Source: Metridium senile (lineage: Eukaryota; Cnidaria; Anthozoa; Actiniaria; Metridiidae). From it: 64,000 bases of DNA. The notes beneath the pieces are model-generated. The model was not told where the DNA came from. It did no database searches and saw only the letters and a program-made list of their open reading frames with translations. The translations under genes were made by a program, and so were the position numbers. Each line of letters begins with the position of its first letter. The stretch's first letter is position 1. The stretch is from NCBI GenBank assembly GCA_949775045.1, contig OX459110.1, forward strand, positions 7,693,970 to 7,757,969, written 5' to 3'. Positions 31,733 to 43,399 of the stretch are shown one piece after another.

Positions 31733-34700
31733 TCAAACTTCTTCATCACTACTATCATCAAACATCTCCAGTGTATGGGGGTTCTGACATATTTCCTCAC
31801 CCATACAGCCGCAAGCCTCTGTGCATGGCATTTCATGTATTCTGCACTTGCAGTGATCACTTTTGCAAGCCGATTTATCGCATTTGCAAACAGTCAACTC
31901 AGTCAGGCCCACAGGAGCTGCATCTTTTGTCATCAGCACAGGTTTTATGATGTTATCTGTGGCTTCCCATCCGTTTTCAATAGGTGATGGTATTCGTTGT
32001 AAAGGTGTAAGGCAGCGCCTCCACACCAACGCCTGGTAGTTTGATCTTAGTATGTGTTGGAAAATACTATTGGACGTCGGTGGGAGGCCTTCATTCTTCT
32101 GCTTTTTTTGGCAAAACATCCAGTACCTATAGCGCAAGATAAAAAGGATTTTAAATTTAGAATCTGTGATGATATAAAAACGTTAATACATCGCTGTAGA
32201 ACGTACCTTACATCGTCAGCAGTCGTTCCCGCTTTGACTGATGTAGAGTAAAGAGAGCAAAGAAATCTTTCAGATGTGTTGATTGCGTCGCTTGATGGTG
32301 GTGTTTCCTCACCAAGGGTTTTCAGAGCAGCATACTTAAGATGGTTGGTCTTAAGAGCTTTCCAAGCCTTCTTTTTGCCGATGTGGATCAAAGCACTGGT
32401 TGTGTCGCACCCTGTAAGGGCATGGAAACTTGGTAGCAGTTTGCAGAGCTCAGAGCCAAGTTTCTGAGAAAGGGTGTGTATCGGTATGAAACGGAGTTTG
32501 TCTTTGGTTCCTGTGCGAAACCAAAGTTCATCGCACATTAGTGATTCGTAGGCGTAAATGGAGAGAATGGCAACATCCGTATCTGGAGATTGAACCACAA
32601 TTCTTGGGTGATCATAAGCACAGTCTTGGGCATGTAAAATGATTCTGGTATCCGCTTCTTCGTGATCAGACTCAAGAAGTGGAAGTAAGCGAACATTTCT
32701 TCTTGAAATACATACTGCGTCTTTGCCACTCTCAAAGCATCCAGCCAAAACCAAGGTCTCATCTGGTTTCAATTCTGATGTTGCCATTTCCATCCAAGTA
32801 CTTCCCAAAAATAGCTGAAGACTGGTCTTGTTCACGGGATTGCAAATATACAGCTGCCACTTCTTGGGGATTGGTGTGTTTGGGCCTGATATCTTAACCT
32901 CGTATCCTGATTGGGCACCCCTTCTCAAACGCTCTCCTTCTTTAATCGATTGTGGCTTGTCGTAACGGTCGAAGACAACATCCACACGATCACAGCTCTC
33001 TGATGCAAATGGTGCTGTAATTACATTGAAATAAATCTTTGCTAAATCTCCAAAGGTACGAGCTCCTCCTGTCTTAACCATTTGAATTACGGCCATCCCA
33101 TCTATGATGTGTGCTAAAGGCTGGGTTTTCACGGGAAGTCTCGGCATTACTTCAACATCTTCCTCCAACGTCGAGAGAAGAATACTCTTTGCTGTCTTGC
33201 GAAGCGTACCATCTATTATGTGTGCCAGTGCAAAAGGAACAGCTGATAATTCGTAAGAAAGAACTTCACGAAGGTTGACTTCTCTCGATTGTGAAACAAT
33301 AAGTAGCCTTGAAAACAGACCTCTGTCAGCATTAACTGTAATAAGCTTCTCGTCTGCAGACTTTACAACAACCTTTTTGTTGAGGCTTGCAAATGTCTGA
33401 ATCTTAAGATGCGGGAGGGCATCCCAAAAGCTGATCTTGTTAGTGTTTAATCTGTTGTCAATGAATTCGCTCAGCTGTTTCTTTCCTATCTTTTCTGAAT
33501 CAAGAAGACAAAGTGCCGTTTCATGTGGCATCACAAGTCCAGTGACCAAATTTGTCAGCGGAGTAACTTCTTCACATGTGTTTCCTAGGTCGAATGGATT
33601 TGTCATCATAGACTGTACTGTTTGAATTACCTTCCTCACATCATTTTCGTCTCTCTTGATTCTATGGGAACCAGCTTCTTTATGTGACGTTGCATGTTCG
33701 TCTGAAACATCTTGGTATCCACACATTGCTTTAGTGGCTGTAGTGATTGCTGCACGTTCGTGAGCTGTGACAAACCATCTTTCTAAAGCACCGGGTTTCT
33801 GTGTAATTCCAACGATCCCTCCTTTTGTCTTGGAATCGAGGTTAACACTTTGCTCCAATGCCATATCCGTCCAGACTTGACTGAAGGGATGACATGATCT
33901 GCTAACTGCATGACTGCCTTGTACAAACTCATTGTGAACTTCTGGTGCGGTTACATCTAGCTGATTCATATCACCGAGGTATACTGGAAGCCATCGGGAG
34001 TAGTTTGTACGGTCCATGGCGAAAAAGTGAGGCATCATTTCTGCAACAGATGCAAGGTGAAGATTCCAATCTCCTTCACGCTCCGATCTGATGAATCTCA
34101 AAAGAATCTGCACCATGTTGATATAACTGTCCCAATACTGAAACAATTGTGACTGCAAATACGCATCATTCTTGAACTGACAAAACAGCTTCTGAAGGCT
34201 ATCAATTGATGAACATAATTCTTCATACGCTTTAACTCTCTCTTCAAGGCTTGTTGCCGCTTGAAATTGTGCAAGATCTGAAGCAATCCCCACTCTGTTG
34301 ACTGTCTCCAATCGATGTTTCTCTTTCTCACTCCTCAGCCACAAACAGAACGCTTGCCATTGCAACCTCATCAGGGCTTCCATAATCAGCTTGTGAGCTC
34401 TCACTCCTCGGTTATAGGATTTTCCTTTCAGTAATGCCAAAGTTGTGTTGCTGCCATACAATTCAGATTCAATCAGCAAGTCTTCTAAACCACTTTCCTG
34501 GAACTTTTTACCAATAACTGATAGAAAGTTGAGGGCAATATGAAATCCACCCATTCGAATGACAAGATGCTTGAATTCATCTGCACATCGCAGCTGGATT
34601 TCTTTGGCTTTCATGTAGATGGCAAGATCGAACGTGATAACACTGTTCTTCTGGTTTAGGCATGACATCATATTCTGAATGGTCTTCAGTACTGTATATA

Positions 34701-36642
34701 TGGTGCTATATTCAGTACTAGATCCATGGATCATTGGGCAATAGCCAATCATTGTACGTGGTGCAATCTCAGATGACATCTGAGCATTGAAAGCACTCCA
34801 TCCGGGAAGGCTTTGCTGCTCCTGATTTACTTCAGCTGATAATAACTCACAGGGATGCGATCGTAGCAAAACCCAAGCCAAGTCTTTACGTTCTGCTGCG
34901 GAGCGGATTTCTTTTGAACTAGCGTACCATTCTTGCTTGAACTTGCCTTGAAATGATATAACGGCTGGACGTTTACCATGGCTGCTGTATTCATGAATTT
35001 GCTGATTTAATGGCAAAGGGGCGTTTAGCGATCGCCGTTTAAGGGAGTGATCTCCATAGATTTCTCGTGCTGGCTTTGGGCCATACTGCTCTCTCTGGTA
35101 GGCTACAAGTGTAGTAGCGTGAGTAGTGTGCTTCCCGTCTAGTGTTTCTTCATTTATATCATTGTTATCTGCAGCAAACTGAATAAATACGCCAGGAGTG
35201 ATATTGGTTGGTATTATTACACCAAAGTCATTGTGTTTTGCTGCAATTTCCGTGGCAAGACTTGTGTTAACGATTTCGACATCTTCGTATGATGAGCAGT
35301 GACCCATTCTGTTGAGTAAGGTGACGATCTGTTTTGATCCTGTAAGGTGGTGAAGAGTAACTGCTAATCCTATGTGCTTTGGTGTTTTTACACGACTGTG
35401 ACTTGTAGCATGGACAATGTCTTGACCAATCATTAATGCACGCTTGTCAATTTCTTGATCCACACAAAAGTTATTATCATGTGACAGATTTTGCTTGCTC
35501 AATAGCCCATGGAGAAAATTGTAGAGACTTTCGGGAATGACACTCCTTCCGTTTTCGAGAGAGATATCATCATTAGATAATGGCTGAATGCTAATCCCAT
35601 TACAGTTCCTTAGGTCGGATCTTAAAATCTGTGCCGCATGGTAGAGAACTGTTTTCTTTTCGGTAGATATATCTTGAACCGATTTTGGCTGTGATTCTGC
35701 TTGATTGATTTCTTGCTTTGCCGCAGCGTTAATGATATCTTGTACAGATATGGAACTTGAATAAATCAATTCTGGCTTCGAGGGGTCCTGTTGCTTGTGA
35801 AAAACTATGGAATCCAAAAAGTGATTGCTTAGTCTTCTTTTAAGCTTTTCACTTCGGTATGAATTGTAAGACGAAATGCCTTTTCCAAGAAGGATTGATT
35901 GATAACGATCTAATAAAAATGCCATGTCATATGCTTTGCCTGAAGTTATTCCAGGGTTGATTTCTTCCAAAAGGCACTCAAATGCTAGGGCATACATACA
36001 CTCCTCTTCTACATCTTCTTCTTTGAAATGTTTCAAGTTTGATTTACTGACATAGCTTGCACGGCAAATGCTGTGATATTTAGCTTCTACAGCTATGAGA
36101 TCAACATCTCGGATATTCAGGATCATGGTATCATCTCCCCTAGCCTCTGCAGCAGATCGAATGACTTTAGCGGCATCAAATGTAGAGACATTTATCAATG
36201 CTTTTGTACCTCTGTGTTTTGTTTTCTGACAAAACATACAAAGAGACCAGTCTAAACTTGCAACCTTGGATCGAGATGAACGTGATTCAACATCAGACAC
36301 TGCGGCTGTACTGCTCTCCACATCTCTTGTAGATGTTTCTTGCTTGACAAAGCTCAAATTTCTTTTACTAGTATAGGACTTGTAGCAACTGGTATGCCAA
36401 ACGATTTCCCGTTTCGATAAATCTTCTATTTCAGGCAAGATTCTGCTGTACACTTCATCGCTTCTTTGTTTTGCAGCTGACAAAAATGTGGTTATACCTG
36501 CAGGAGAAGCCTTTCTTTGTGACTCCTGGCCTTTGTGGTTTTGGCAGATAATACAATTTCTCCAGTCAATGGACTTTTTTCTCTTAACTGGTAAGAGCCC
36601 TAAGGCCTGCTTCTCGTCACTGCTATCACCAACAGCCGACAT
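31733..36642 (-). CDS. Academ-like transposase with FEN/XPG-like nuclease domain
   Basis: Coding exons are 36642-32207 and 32126-31733, joined through an 80-bp GT-AG intron (phase 2) to give 1609 aa. The start is the ATG at 36642, just after an acceptor (CTTTATGTAG at 36648); a donor at 37439 suggests a non-coding first exon. Two finger-like repeats come first: C30-x2-C33...WHTSC and C134-x2-C...YHSIC. AADNND (~492) and TFDLAIY (~671) are candidate RNase H-fold catalytic regions, followed by VIRMGGFHIALNF and GKSYNRGVRAHKL. HEEADTR (~1326), SPDTDV (~1354) and GCDTTS (~1412) match the E-x-D, D-x-D and GxD acidic sets of FEN/XPG nucleases. The second exon carries a CXC cluster (CKCDKSACKSDHCKC...) and an acidic tail. 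No internal stop is seen. The transposase role is inferred from the flanking inverted repeats. Confidence 0.8.
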
Positions 36643-37737
36643 CCCTACATAAAGCAATTATTCATAATATCTTTCAGCTCACATGTCTAAGCTTCAGTTG
36701 TGCCGTGCTGTATATATTATTATATGTAGTATATAATAAATATATATAACATGCAGTATAAGAGCGAAAGCACTTAAACCATGCAATAAAACCAAAATAG
36801 TTACTAACTAATAGTTTCTATTCAGTGACTATATTTAGTCAGTATCACTCAACCAGAAACATCAAATACAAAAGGAAACTATACATCTTTACAACTTTAC
36901 TTGTCTTTTTTAGTGACTAATAGTCACTAAATAAGAACTTTTAAACAGTAAAAAGTATATTTCATTTCATGGATAAAGCGTTTCTGCTCTAGTATATCTA
37001 CTAATGTACTTAACTTTATATTTATAGATCTGATTCACAGTTGTTGTAACGGAGAAACTAAACCGAGAAAAAACCCATATTTTCTGAATACAAGATTTCA
37101 TATTTCATATTCAGCACATCGGATTAATTAAATCATTTGGTCGAAACTGTTGTCTTTAACAGCATATAGATAAGCCGGTTTTAAGTCTAAAATATAACCT
37201 GAATGTATATTTGTTTAAACTGTTGATTATCTATAATGTTTCTAGCATGCGAAATTTGACCGATAATTTGTGTCGAAACTTACAGTTAGTATAGAGAATC
37301 AAACTATTTCTGCAGTTCTCATTATTAAGAAAGAAAGAAAAAAATAAACCTTGATTGGATAGCGCTATACAGTAAATATTCTTCACAATACAAAAGTTTA
37401 AATAGCTGTAAACATAGAAATACGAGCAAAAAGACTTACCTTTCGTGATCACATTTTCAAAATGGCCGCCACCAACTTACGCGCGGTGCATTATAGGATT
37501 TAATTTGGAATTGGAACTCTTTGGACTCGGGAAAAAAGAATGTATTTTAGAAAACCAACAAGGACTAATTATTGAGCTCAATATCTCATATAAGTTTACA
37601 GACAGCTTTCTTTTTTGATAACAAAAAGTTCATACGATCAAATAAACAATCAATTCCAGACAATTAAAGTTGGTTATTCAACAAAAAAAATCGGCTATTG
37701 TCTAATAAATCAGCTATTGATATTTTAAAAAAAACAA
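36643..37737 (-). promoter_or_regulatory. Promoter / 5' UTR region of the Academ-like gene
   Basis: On the minus strand, GGCGGCCATTTTGAAAATG is followed by a donor GTAAGT (37439-37434), consistent with a short untranslated first exon whose upstream end overlaps a YY1-like CAAAATGGCCGCC site near 37458-37470. The intron runs to the acceptor at about 36649 and contains an AT microsatellite at 36710-36745. The first ATG of the exon is followed at once by TGA, so it is non-coding. Confidence 0.5.
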
Positions 37738-38398
37738 AGAATTCCATGAATACACTCAACTCTGCAATGAAATTAGTTTACACGAAGTAGATCTGCTTGT
37801 ACAAGACGTGATTTAGCTTATTTATTAGAAAGAAAATCTTGATAAATAATTTATCAGATGCCAGTGTGCTTACATCGTAAAACCTTTATAAGGTTAAAGT
37901 AAATCCATCCTGTACTTTTCATGGATTAAAAACATCTTGAACTCTGTAACTCTCAATATTCTTCACTTTAGAATATCATCACTTGGATTTTCACATTAAA
38001 TCTACGTCTTTTTCACCCAAATTGGAATATTTCGTTTTCCCTAGCAACTGTTGCCATGGTAACCACCCTCAAGGACAATCACCACCTGAGATGATACAAC
38101 TCACGTATTGTCATCCATCCTCTGAATTTCAGTTTCTTACATTGAGTAGTTCTAAAATTATGAATATATCTATCCTGCCACATCCCTCTAAATAATACAT
38201 TTTGCGGTTTTAAAACGACCCCTACCCCCTTAGAAATCGTGGCAAAAAAAGTGCCACGCCCACCGGTATTTCAGTACGACCAGTATAGAAATGTTCCATT
38301 GGTATTAGGCAATCATTATGTGAAGTCAAACCTTTTGTGTGGTGGGGGTGCTACGTGATGATTTTTTAAGGCCTTTCCCGAGATTTGCTCCTCGTCTA
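37738..38398. repeat. Right terminal inverted repeat of the Academ-like element
   Basis: Inverse copy of 30989-31641, on the 5' side of the gene. It has a small insertion (TTAAGGCCTTTC region, near 38366-38380) relative to the left arm. Beyond 38398 the sequence departs from the left flank, which fixes the end. Confidence 0.9.
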
Positions 38399-38401
38399 TC
38401 A

Positions 38402-39309
38402 TATCAATGACTCGTACAAGAAGAAAACCGTTTCTTTTCCTTCAAATAAAACTAACATGGATTTTTGCATTCTTCTGGTGGATTCCAGCTTGTAATTGTA
38501 AGGATTCCCTTTGTCTACTTTGGAGGACTGAGGAGGCATTTTGATGATGTAGACATTCAAAATGGTGGAATGTGCCTACTGTTTTGAAGAAGTTTGTTTA
38601 CTGTTTTATTTACCGTCAAAGTGTTTTTATGGAGAGCAGATGACTTCTGTTTGAATTTGTCCTCGATTTAAGTTAATTGAATTCATTCAAACATCTTCTT
38701 CGTGGCATGGCTCTTGATATTTTGCAAGTTTTTGTGTAGACTCTACTGTGTGGTTTTCTCGCTGGACGTCAGGATCGTTCGGACTATTAACATCCCCAAT
38801 TTATAATAATAATAATAATATTCCTCGATCTTCGTTGAAGATCATTTAGGCGCCCCTGTATTTGATGGAAAATTAGCCACATTTTCGTCCAAATAGACAA
38901 CAAATAATGGGAAATCAGTTTCTATAGCAGTACGTTGACGTCAAGGATGCTTTGGGATTATTTAAGTACTGTAAGTTATTGAATTTATTCATGTTTTTGT
39001 ACATAATTCATAAATATTTTCTCCAAAACTGTAACAAAACAGAAAACTGACATTTTTTTCCATTTTATTTACTTTCATCTGATTGGTTAGTTTGATAGTT
39101 TCCTGTAATCTTATTGGTTGTTCAAATTGGTGCGATTCGGAGTCAAAATGGTGCGATTCGGACTCAAAATAGTGCGATTCGTGCTTGAATCACTCTGCTG
39201 AGAGCCAATCAGATTGCAGGATTTGCTAGTGATTTCAAAATGGATATAATAAATTATGTAATCTATGCCCTTTGTCTTCTAATATTCTATTAAATAACGA
39301 ATTACAAAG
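38402..39309. other. Interval without genes; 22-bp repeats near 39130
   Basis: GGTGCGATTCGGAGTCAAAA is repeated three times at 39130-39190 with small changes, flanked by CTGATTGGTTAG and AGCCAATCAGAT, an inverted pair. An AAT microsatellite lies at 38803-38820. No exon is supported. Confidence 0.5.
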
Positions 39310-39790
39310 TGACGTGTGATGGTCAAAAAGCTATTGAATATTTAAAAAGGCTAAAGATTCTGTATAAGTTAGGTGAGGGCAAATTATAGCAAACGCCCTC
39401 TTCTGTACTCGTTCAAGATCGTTGTGTAGGTACTTAGGTAGAGATGAATAAAAAACAAGGACTGCATAATCGCAGACCAACCTAATGCAACTAGTATAAA
39501 ACCTTACTAAATCAGGTGTAGGAACGTTTGCTCGCTTGAGCTGTCTAAGGAAGTAAAGTCGTTTAGACACTTTCTTGATGGTTTCGTCCATGTAAGTTCC
39601 ATAAGAGTTTGCTCGTGATAGTAAGGCCCAATAACTTCGCATCTTGGACGACATTGAGGGCTTGACCGTTGATAATTAATGGTGGTAGATCAGCATTACT
39701 CTTGCAAAATGAAATACGCAGTTCCTTGCACTTGTCGGTGTTTAAGTTGAAACCTGTTCTGTGTAGACCATTCTTCAACGCAGTTGACAA
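39310..39790 (-). pseudogene. 3' fragment of a second LINE joined to the L2/CR1-type LINE
   Basis: The minus-strand frame holds LNTDKCKELRISFCKSNADL, NVVQDAKLLGLTI and, after a frameshift near 39610, ETIKKVSKRLYFLRQLKRAN and DLERVQKRAFAIICP, the C-terminal part of a LINE ORF2. The KCKELRISF block corresponds to the same RT region as LNQDKTELLL in the upstream LINE, so two different LINEs are fused here in one open frame. Confidence 0.75.
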
Positions 39791-42180
39791 AGTTCTGAGC
39801 ATTACTAGCTTAGGCAACCAGTGTAACTTAATTAATGTAGGTGTTATATGATCATATTTCCTAGTATATGTAACAATGCGAGCAGCAGTATTCTGTACTA
39901 ACTGAAGGCGGTTTAAAAGACATTTAGGCAAGCCATATAAAACAGCATTGCAGTAATCTAGTTTAGAAGTAATATAAGCATGTATTAAAATTTCTGTTGT
40001 TTCACTACTTAAATATTTCCTTATCTTACTAATGTTACTGAGATGGTATTGAGTTGCACAACAAAGTTTCTTGATGTGTCCTTCGAGGCTTAAACTTTGG
40101 TAAACAATAACCCCTAAGTTCCTTGCTGATAGAGATGGTAGAATTTCCTCGTCGCCAACTTGGACAGAATGCAGAGAAGGCCTTGGGCGATAACGAGAGC
40201 TAATGAGGAGGAGCTCAGTCTTGTCTTGGTTTAATTTCAGGCCATTATTGGTCATCCATTGGTCAATTTCTAGCTGTCAAATATGAGGTGAACCATTTTA
40301 AAACAGTTCCTTTAATACCAAAGCGTTGGGACATTCTTGTCAGAAGTATAGAGTGGTTGACTGTGTCAAAAGCAGCTGACAGATCTAGCATCAAAAGAAC
40401 GACAGCCTTGTTGTTATCCATCGCATAAAGAATATCATCATGGACTTTAACCATTGCAGTCTCAGTAGAGTGAAATGACTTATAGGCAGACTGAAACTTT
40501 TCATCAAGATTATTGGCCATGAGATAGTCAGTCAATTGCAGTGCTACGCACTTTTCCACAGTCTTGGACAAGCCTGTAAGGTTGGAGACCCTGAAATTAT
40601 TAAATTGTTCGTAGTCAGCATCAGGTTTCTTTAGAGAAGGGGACAGTACAGCAATTTTGAGAGTGTTAGGCATTTGACCACTTGAAAGGGAAAGATTGGT
40701 TATCCGAGTTATCGTTGGTAGAATCAGGTTGAGGCATGACTTCATAACGGATACTGGCAACGGGTCGAGCAAACAGGATTTTGAATGGAATTTCTTAGCT
40801 ATCATGTTTACATCGTCACAACTAACTTCACCAAAGGAGGAAAACTCTGTAGAGCAGTTAAAGGAGTTGACGGCCAGAGCAGCAACAGTTCCGTTTTTCT
40901 TTACAAGGAGATCTTGATGTATCTTTGTAATCTTTGTATTGAAGAAGTCAGCAAATGATTCAGCTAAAGTAGTATTATCAGGCGACATCGGATATCTCTT
41001 GTCAAGTGTTTTTTGCAGAAGCTTATTTACTGTTCTAAATAGCACTTTTGGATCAGAAGCATGTTCATGTATAATTGAAGTATAGTATGTTGATTTTAAG
41101 GTCGTAATCAAATTTTGTACAACGCAGCATTGGTAAACATAGGCATCTCGATCATTCTGAAGTCCCGTGACCCGCCATTTCCTTTCACACTGCCTTCGTT
41201 TACGCTTCTCAGCAGTAACTTCCGGTGTGTACCAGGGTGCATGAGGTCTGATGGTAACTAAACGCTTTTTTAATGGTGCATGACAATCAAGCAATGACCG
41301 CAGGACATCGTCATATTGTGAAACCAAGGCATCAAGATTATCAGACTGTTGTTGAATCAGTTGCGAGCCTTGGATATCAGTACTAAGAGAATCAATGTCT
41401 ATGGACCGAAATTTCCGGAAATAGACATCTTTTCTTGTGAACTGTGGTTTCTTAAGGGTCGGTCACTTTTATTTCGTTGATAAGGCGATCATCAGCTTTA
41501 GTAATTATAAGGTCCAGAGTATGTCCACTAACATGAGTTTTTTCACCAACATGTTGCATGAGATTGAAAGCTTCAAGAATTTCTACAAAAGATCTAGCAT
41601 GAATGTTGTTAAGATTGTCGATATGGAAATTAAAGTCACCAGTTATCAATATGCGGTTGCAGGAATCAGCTGTAATGTGTTCCAATAGTCTTGAGAACTC
41701 TTCATAAAATAGTGAAATGGATGAACTGTCAGGTGGGCGATACACAATGATAATCCTAATAGTCTCTAGACTTCGCAGACGGACATCCATCAGCTCAAAC
41801 GTCTGATACGATTCTGTTATTGAGGTATTTAACCGAAAATTGTCCTTGAATAAAAGTCCAACGCCACCGCCTTTAGAGTGAGATCTGGGTACATGAAGAA
41901 ACCTATAGCCAGTAGGACATAACGTACCGATTTCGACATCATCAGCATTTCCAGGTCGCAACCATGTCTCAGTAATTGCCAGTAAATCAATGTCGTTATC
42001 AACTGCAAAGTCTTTAACAACCATTGGTTTATTCCTAACTGATCTCGTGTTAAGAAGGCAGAAATTTACGTTAGTAGACATAAATCTACGATGTGGAGAT
42101 GTATACGGAGTCCGTGGTACAGTGATCAAGTTAGATAAACAAGCCGTTCGTGACGTCTTTCTTGACGTCTTCACTTGAAA
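39791..42180 (-). pseudogene. L2/CR1-type LINE: endonuclease and partial RT
   Basis: The APE-type endonuclease (42093-41452) shows LLNTRSVRNK, ITETWL, GGGVGLLF, VYRPPDSS and ITGDFNFHID, in that order, with HTLDLIIT near the end. The RT frame (41327-40263) runs through HAPWYTPEV, PVSVMKSCLNLILP, FQSAYKSFHSTETAM and LMLDLSAAFDTVNHSILL, and ends at FTSYLTARN. The next frame resumes at MTNNGLKLNQDKTELLLISS, so the GVPQGS and YADD motifs are deleted. A frame break also separates endonuclease and RT near 41400. It is non-autonomous and dead. Confidence 0.85.
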
Positions 42181-42841
42181 GTGACTCGATACAACCATCT
42201 AATTCATGACAACAGTAACATTCGCTAATATTTTTAGCATGATTTGGATCACAGTTTCCGCATTTGCACCTGAAACAAATATTTTTACGTTAGTTGTATC
42301 TACAATCCAAGTAAAATACACAATGTAGTCCACTTCAATAATTCGTCCGCCATTTTGAATGGCACGGAAAAATCTGGTTTACCACTTGTAACTAATAAGC
42401 TCGATTGAATTTGCTTTGAGAAATTTAAAACTTCAATGAATAGTATATTTCATAATAAGGATTTTAGGTGAGATGACAAAAATGAAACCAAACAGAACCA
42501 AGAATTTGTGAAGTGAATACAAAGATGTAAGTAAGCTCAACAAAGGAGAGATGTTACGTTACAATTTCACGTACCATTCGCTTGTTGATATCGTACCGTC
42601 GAGTCTCTTTACCAACTGTTCTTTGAGCTCTTCAGTCTCTTTGACCTTCTGGTTATAATCTTTAACCCACTCTTGATCAGCCAGTGGTTCTTCGCTGTAT
42701 GGGAATTTGTTCAAATTCAGTTCTTGTAGAGCGTCACTATTGAGGTCAACATCAACATCGTCGTCCTCGTCTACTTCCAAATCGTAATCAGAAAAAGTGG
42801 AAAACTCTGATGATACCACCACTAGACTCTGATGAAGACAT
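42181..42841 (-). pseudogene. P2X7 intracellular-domain-like gene broken by a LINE
   Basis: Exon 1 (42841-42575) starts at ATG 42841 (MSSSESSGG); a one-base shift then precedes the main frame, which has a long acidic run (LEVDEDDDVDVDLNSD) and DQEWVKDYNQKVKETEELKE. The donor after SEW leads to exon 2 from 42269: WCKCGNC...ECYCCHELD. WCKCGNC and CxCC are the cysteine signature of the zinc-binding P2X7 C-terminal (ballast) domain family, which is expanded as stand-alone proteins in cnidarians. The exon runs into LINE sequence after about 30 codons. The rest of the gene was not found beyond the LINE. Confidence 0.65.
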
Positions 42842-43081
42842 TTGTAAATTTTGGAAGTTAAACTCGAAGGAAAACTGGAAAAAAAGCTTGCAAAGTTTGG
42901 TCGATTGTGGCTTTCTCAAGACTCAATGGATGTGTAAACAAACGTGTTACTGGGTGCACGTCACACTCGGTCGCATACTTCCTGACCGTGAGATGCACAA
43001 GTTCACCACACAATTTAAAACTTTAAAAATTCATTAAAAATCGGGAATTCAATAAAAAGGCGTAATTTTTCGCAGAAGTTC

Positions 43082-43399
43082 TTAGAAAGGTTCTAACTTT
43101 TGATAGAAAACGGCTTGTGGAAGTATGCAGGTGCACTTTAACAGTGTTTGTTGATCAAACTCGTCCTCTTCATCTGAACATAAAATGCAGAATTCAAAAG
43201 CCTTACTTTCAGTTCTGGCCTTGTTCTTCGTTAGACTAGATTTCCCAGTGGTTCTCAATCTCTCATTCTGATTGAGATGCCTGTACATTTCACCTTTTGA
43301 ACTCTGGTCCATCATGGACCTTGCACGACGTACAACTTCGTGAACATTACCGGAACTCGACGTTTTTCTAGCTAATGCCGTATGTGAATTCATTACCAC
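43082..43399 (-). CDS. Possible exon, Cys-containing, unknown
   Basis: A 105-codon frame: basic N-terminal half (HEVVRRARSMMDQSSKG, ERLRTTGKSSLTKNKARTES) then FEFCILCSDEEDEFDQQTLL and KCTCILP. The C-x2-C...C-x-C cysteines could bind zinc. There is no splice context strong enough to fix boundaries. It could be an upstream exon of a relative of the P2X7-like remnant or a separate gene. Function unknown. Confidence 0.35.
   Translation of the reverse strand: MVMNSHTALARKTSSSGNVHEVVRRARSMMDQSSKGEMYRHLNQNERLRTTGKSSLTKNKARTESKAFEFCILCSDEEDEFDQQTLLKCTCILPQAVFYQKLEPF

Larger units (their letters stand above)
30986..38401 (-). mobile_element. Complete Academ-like DNA transposon, 7.4 kb
   Basis: Element 30989-38398 starts TAGACGAGGAGCAAAT and ends with its inverse. 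It is flanked by TCA at 30986-30988 and 38399-38401, a 3-bp target duplication. Terminal inverted repeats of about 655 bp bracket one minus-strand gene encoding a 1609-aa protein with RNase H-like and FEN/XPG-like motif sets. Short 3-4-bp duplications plus an XPG-type nuclease domain fit the Academ superfamily as I know it. The arms differ by only scattered substitutions and one small indel near 31005/38370, and the reading frame is open, so the insertion looks recent. Confidence 0.75.

Noticed and set aside
36643..36657. Upstream start of the 1.5-kb-codon frame at 36657
   Set aside because: That codon is TTG, and the segment contains the splice acceptor before 36648. The first ATG of the exon, at 36642, is the likely start.
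42575..42822. Initiation of the P2X7-like frame at 42822
   Set aside because: The codon is GTG. The real ATG at 42841 lies in a different frame, so a frameshift is more likely than non-ATG initiation.
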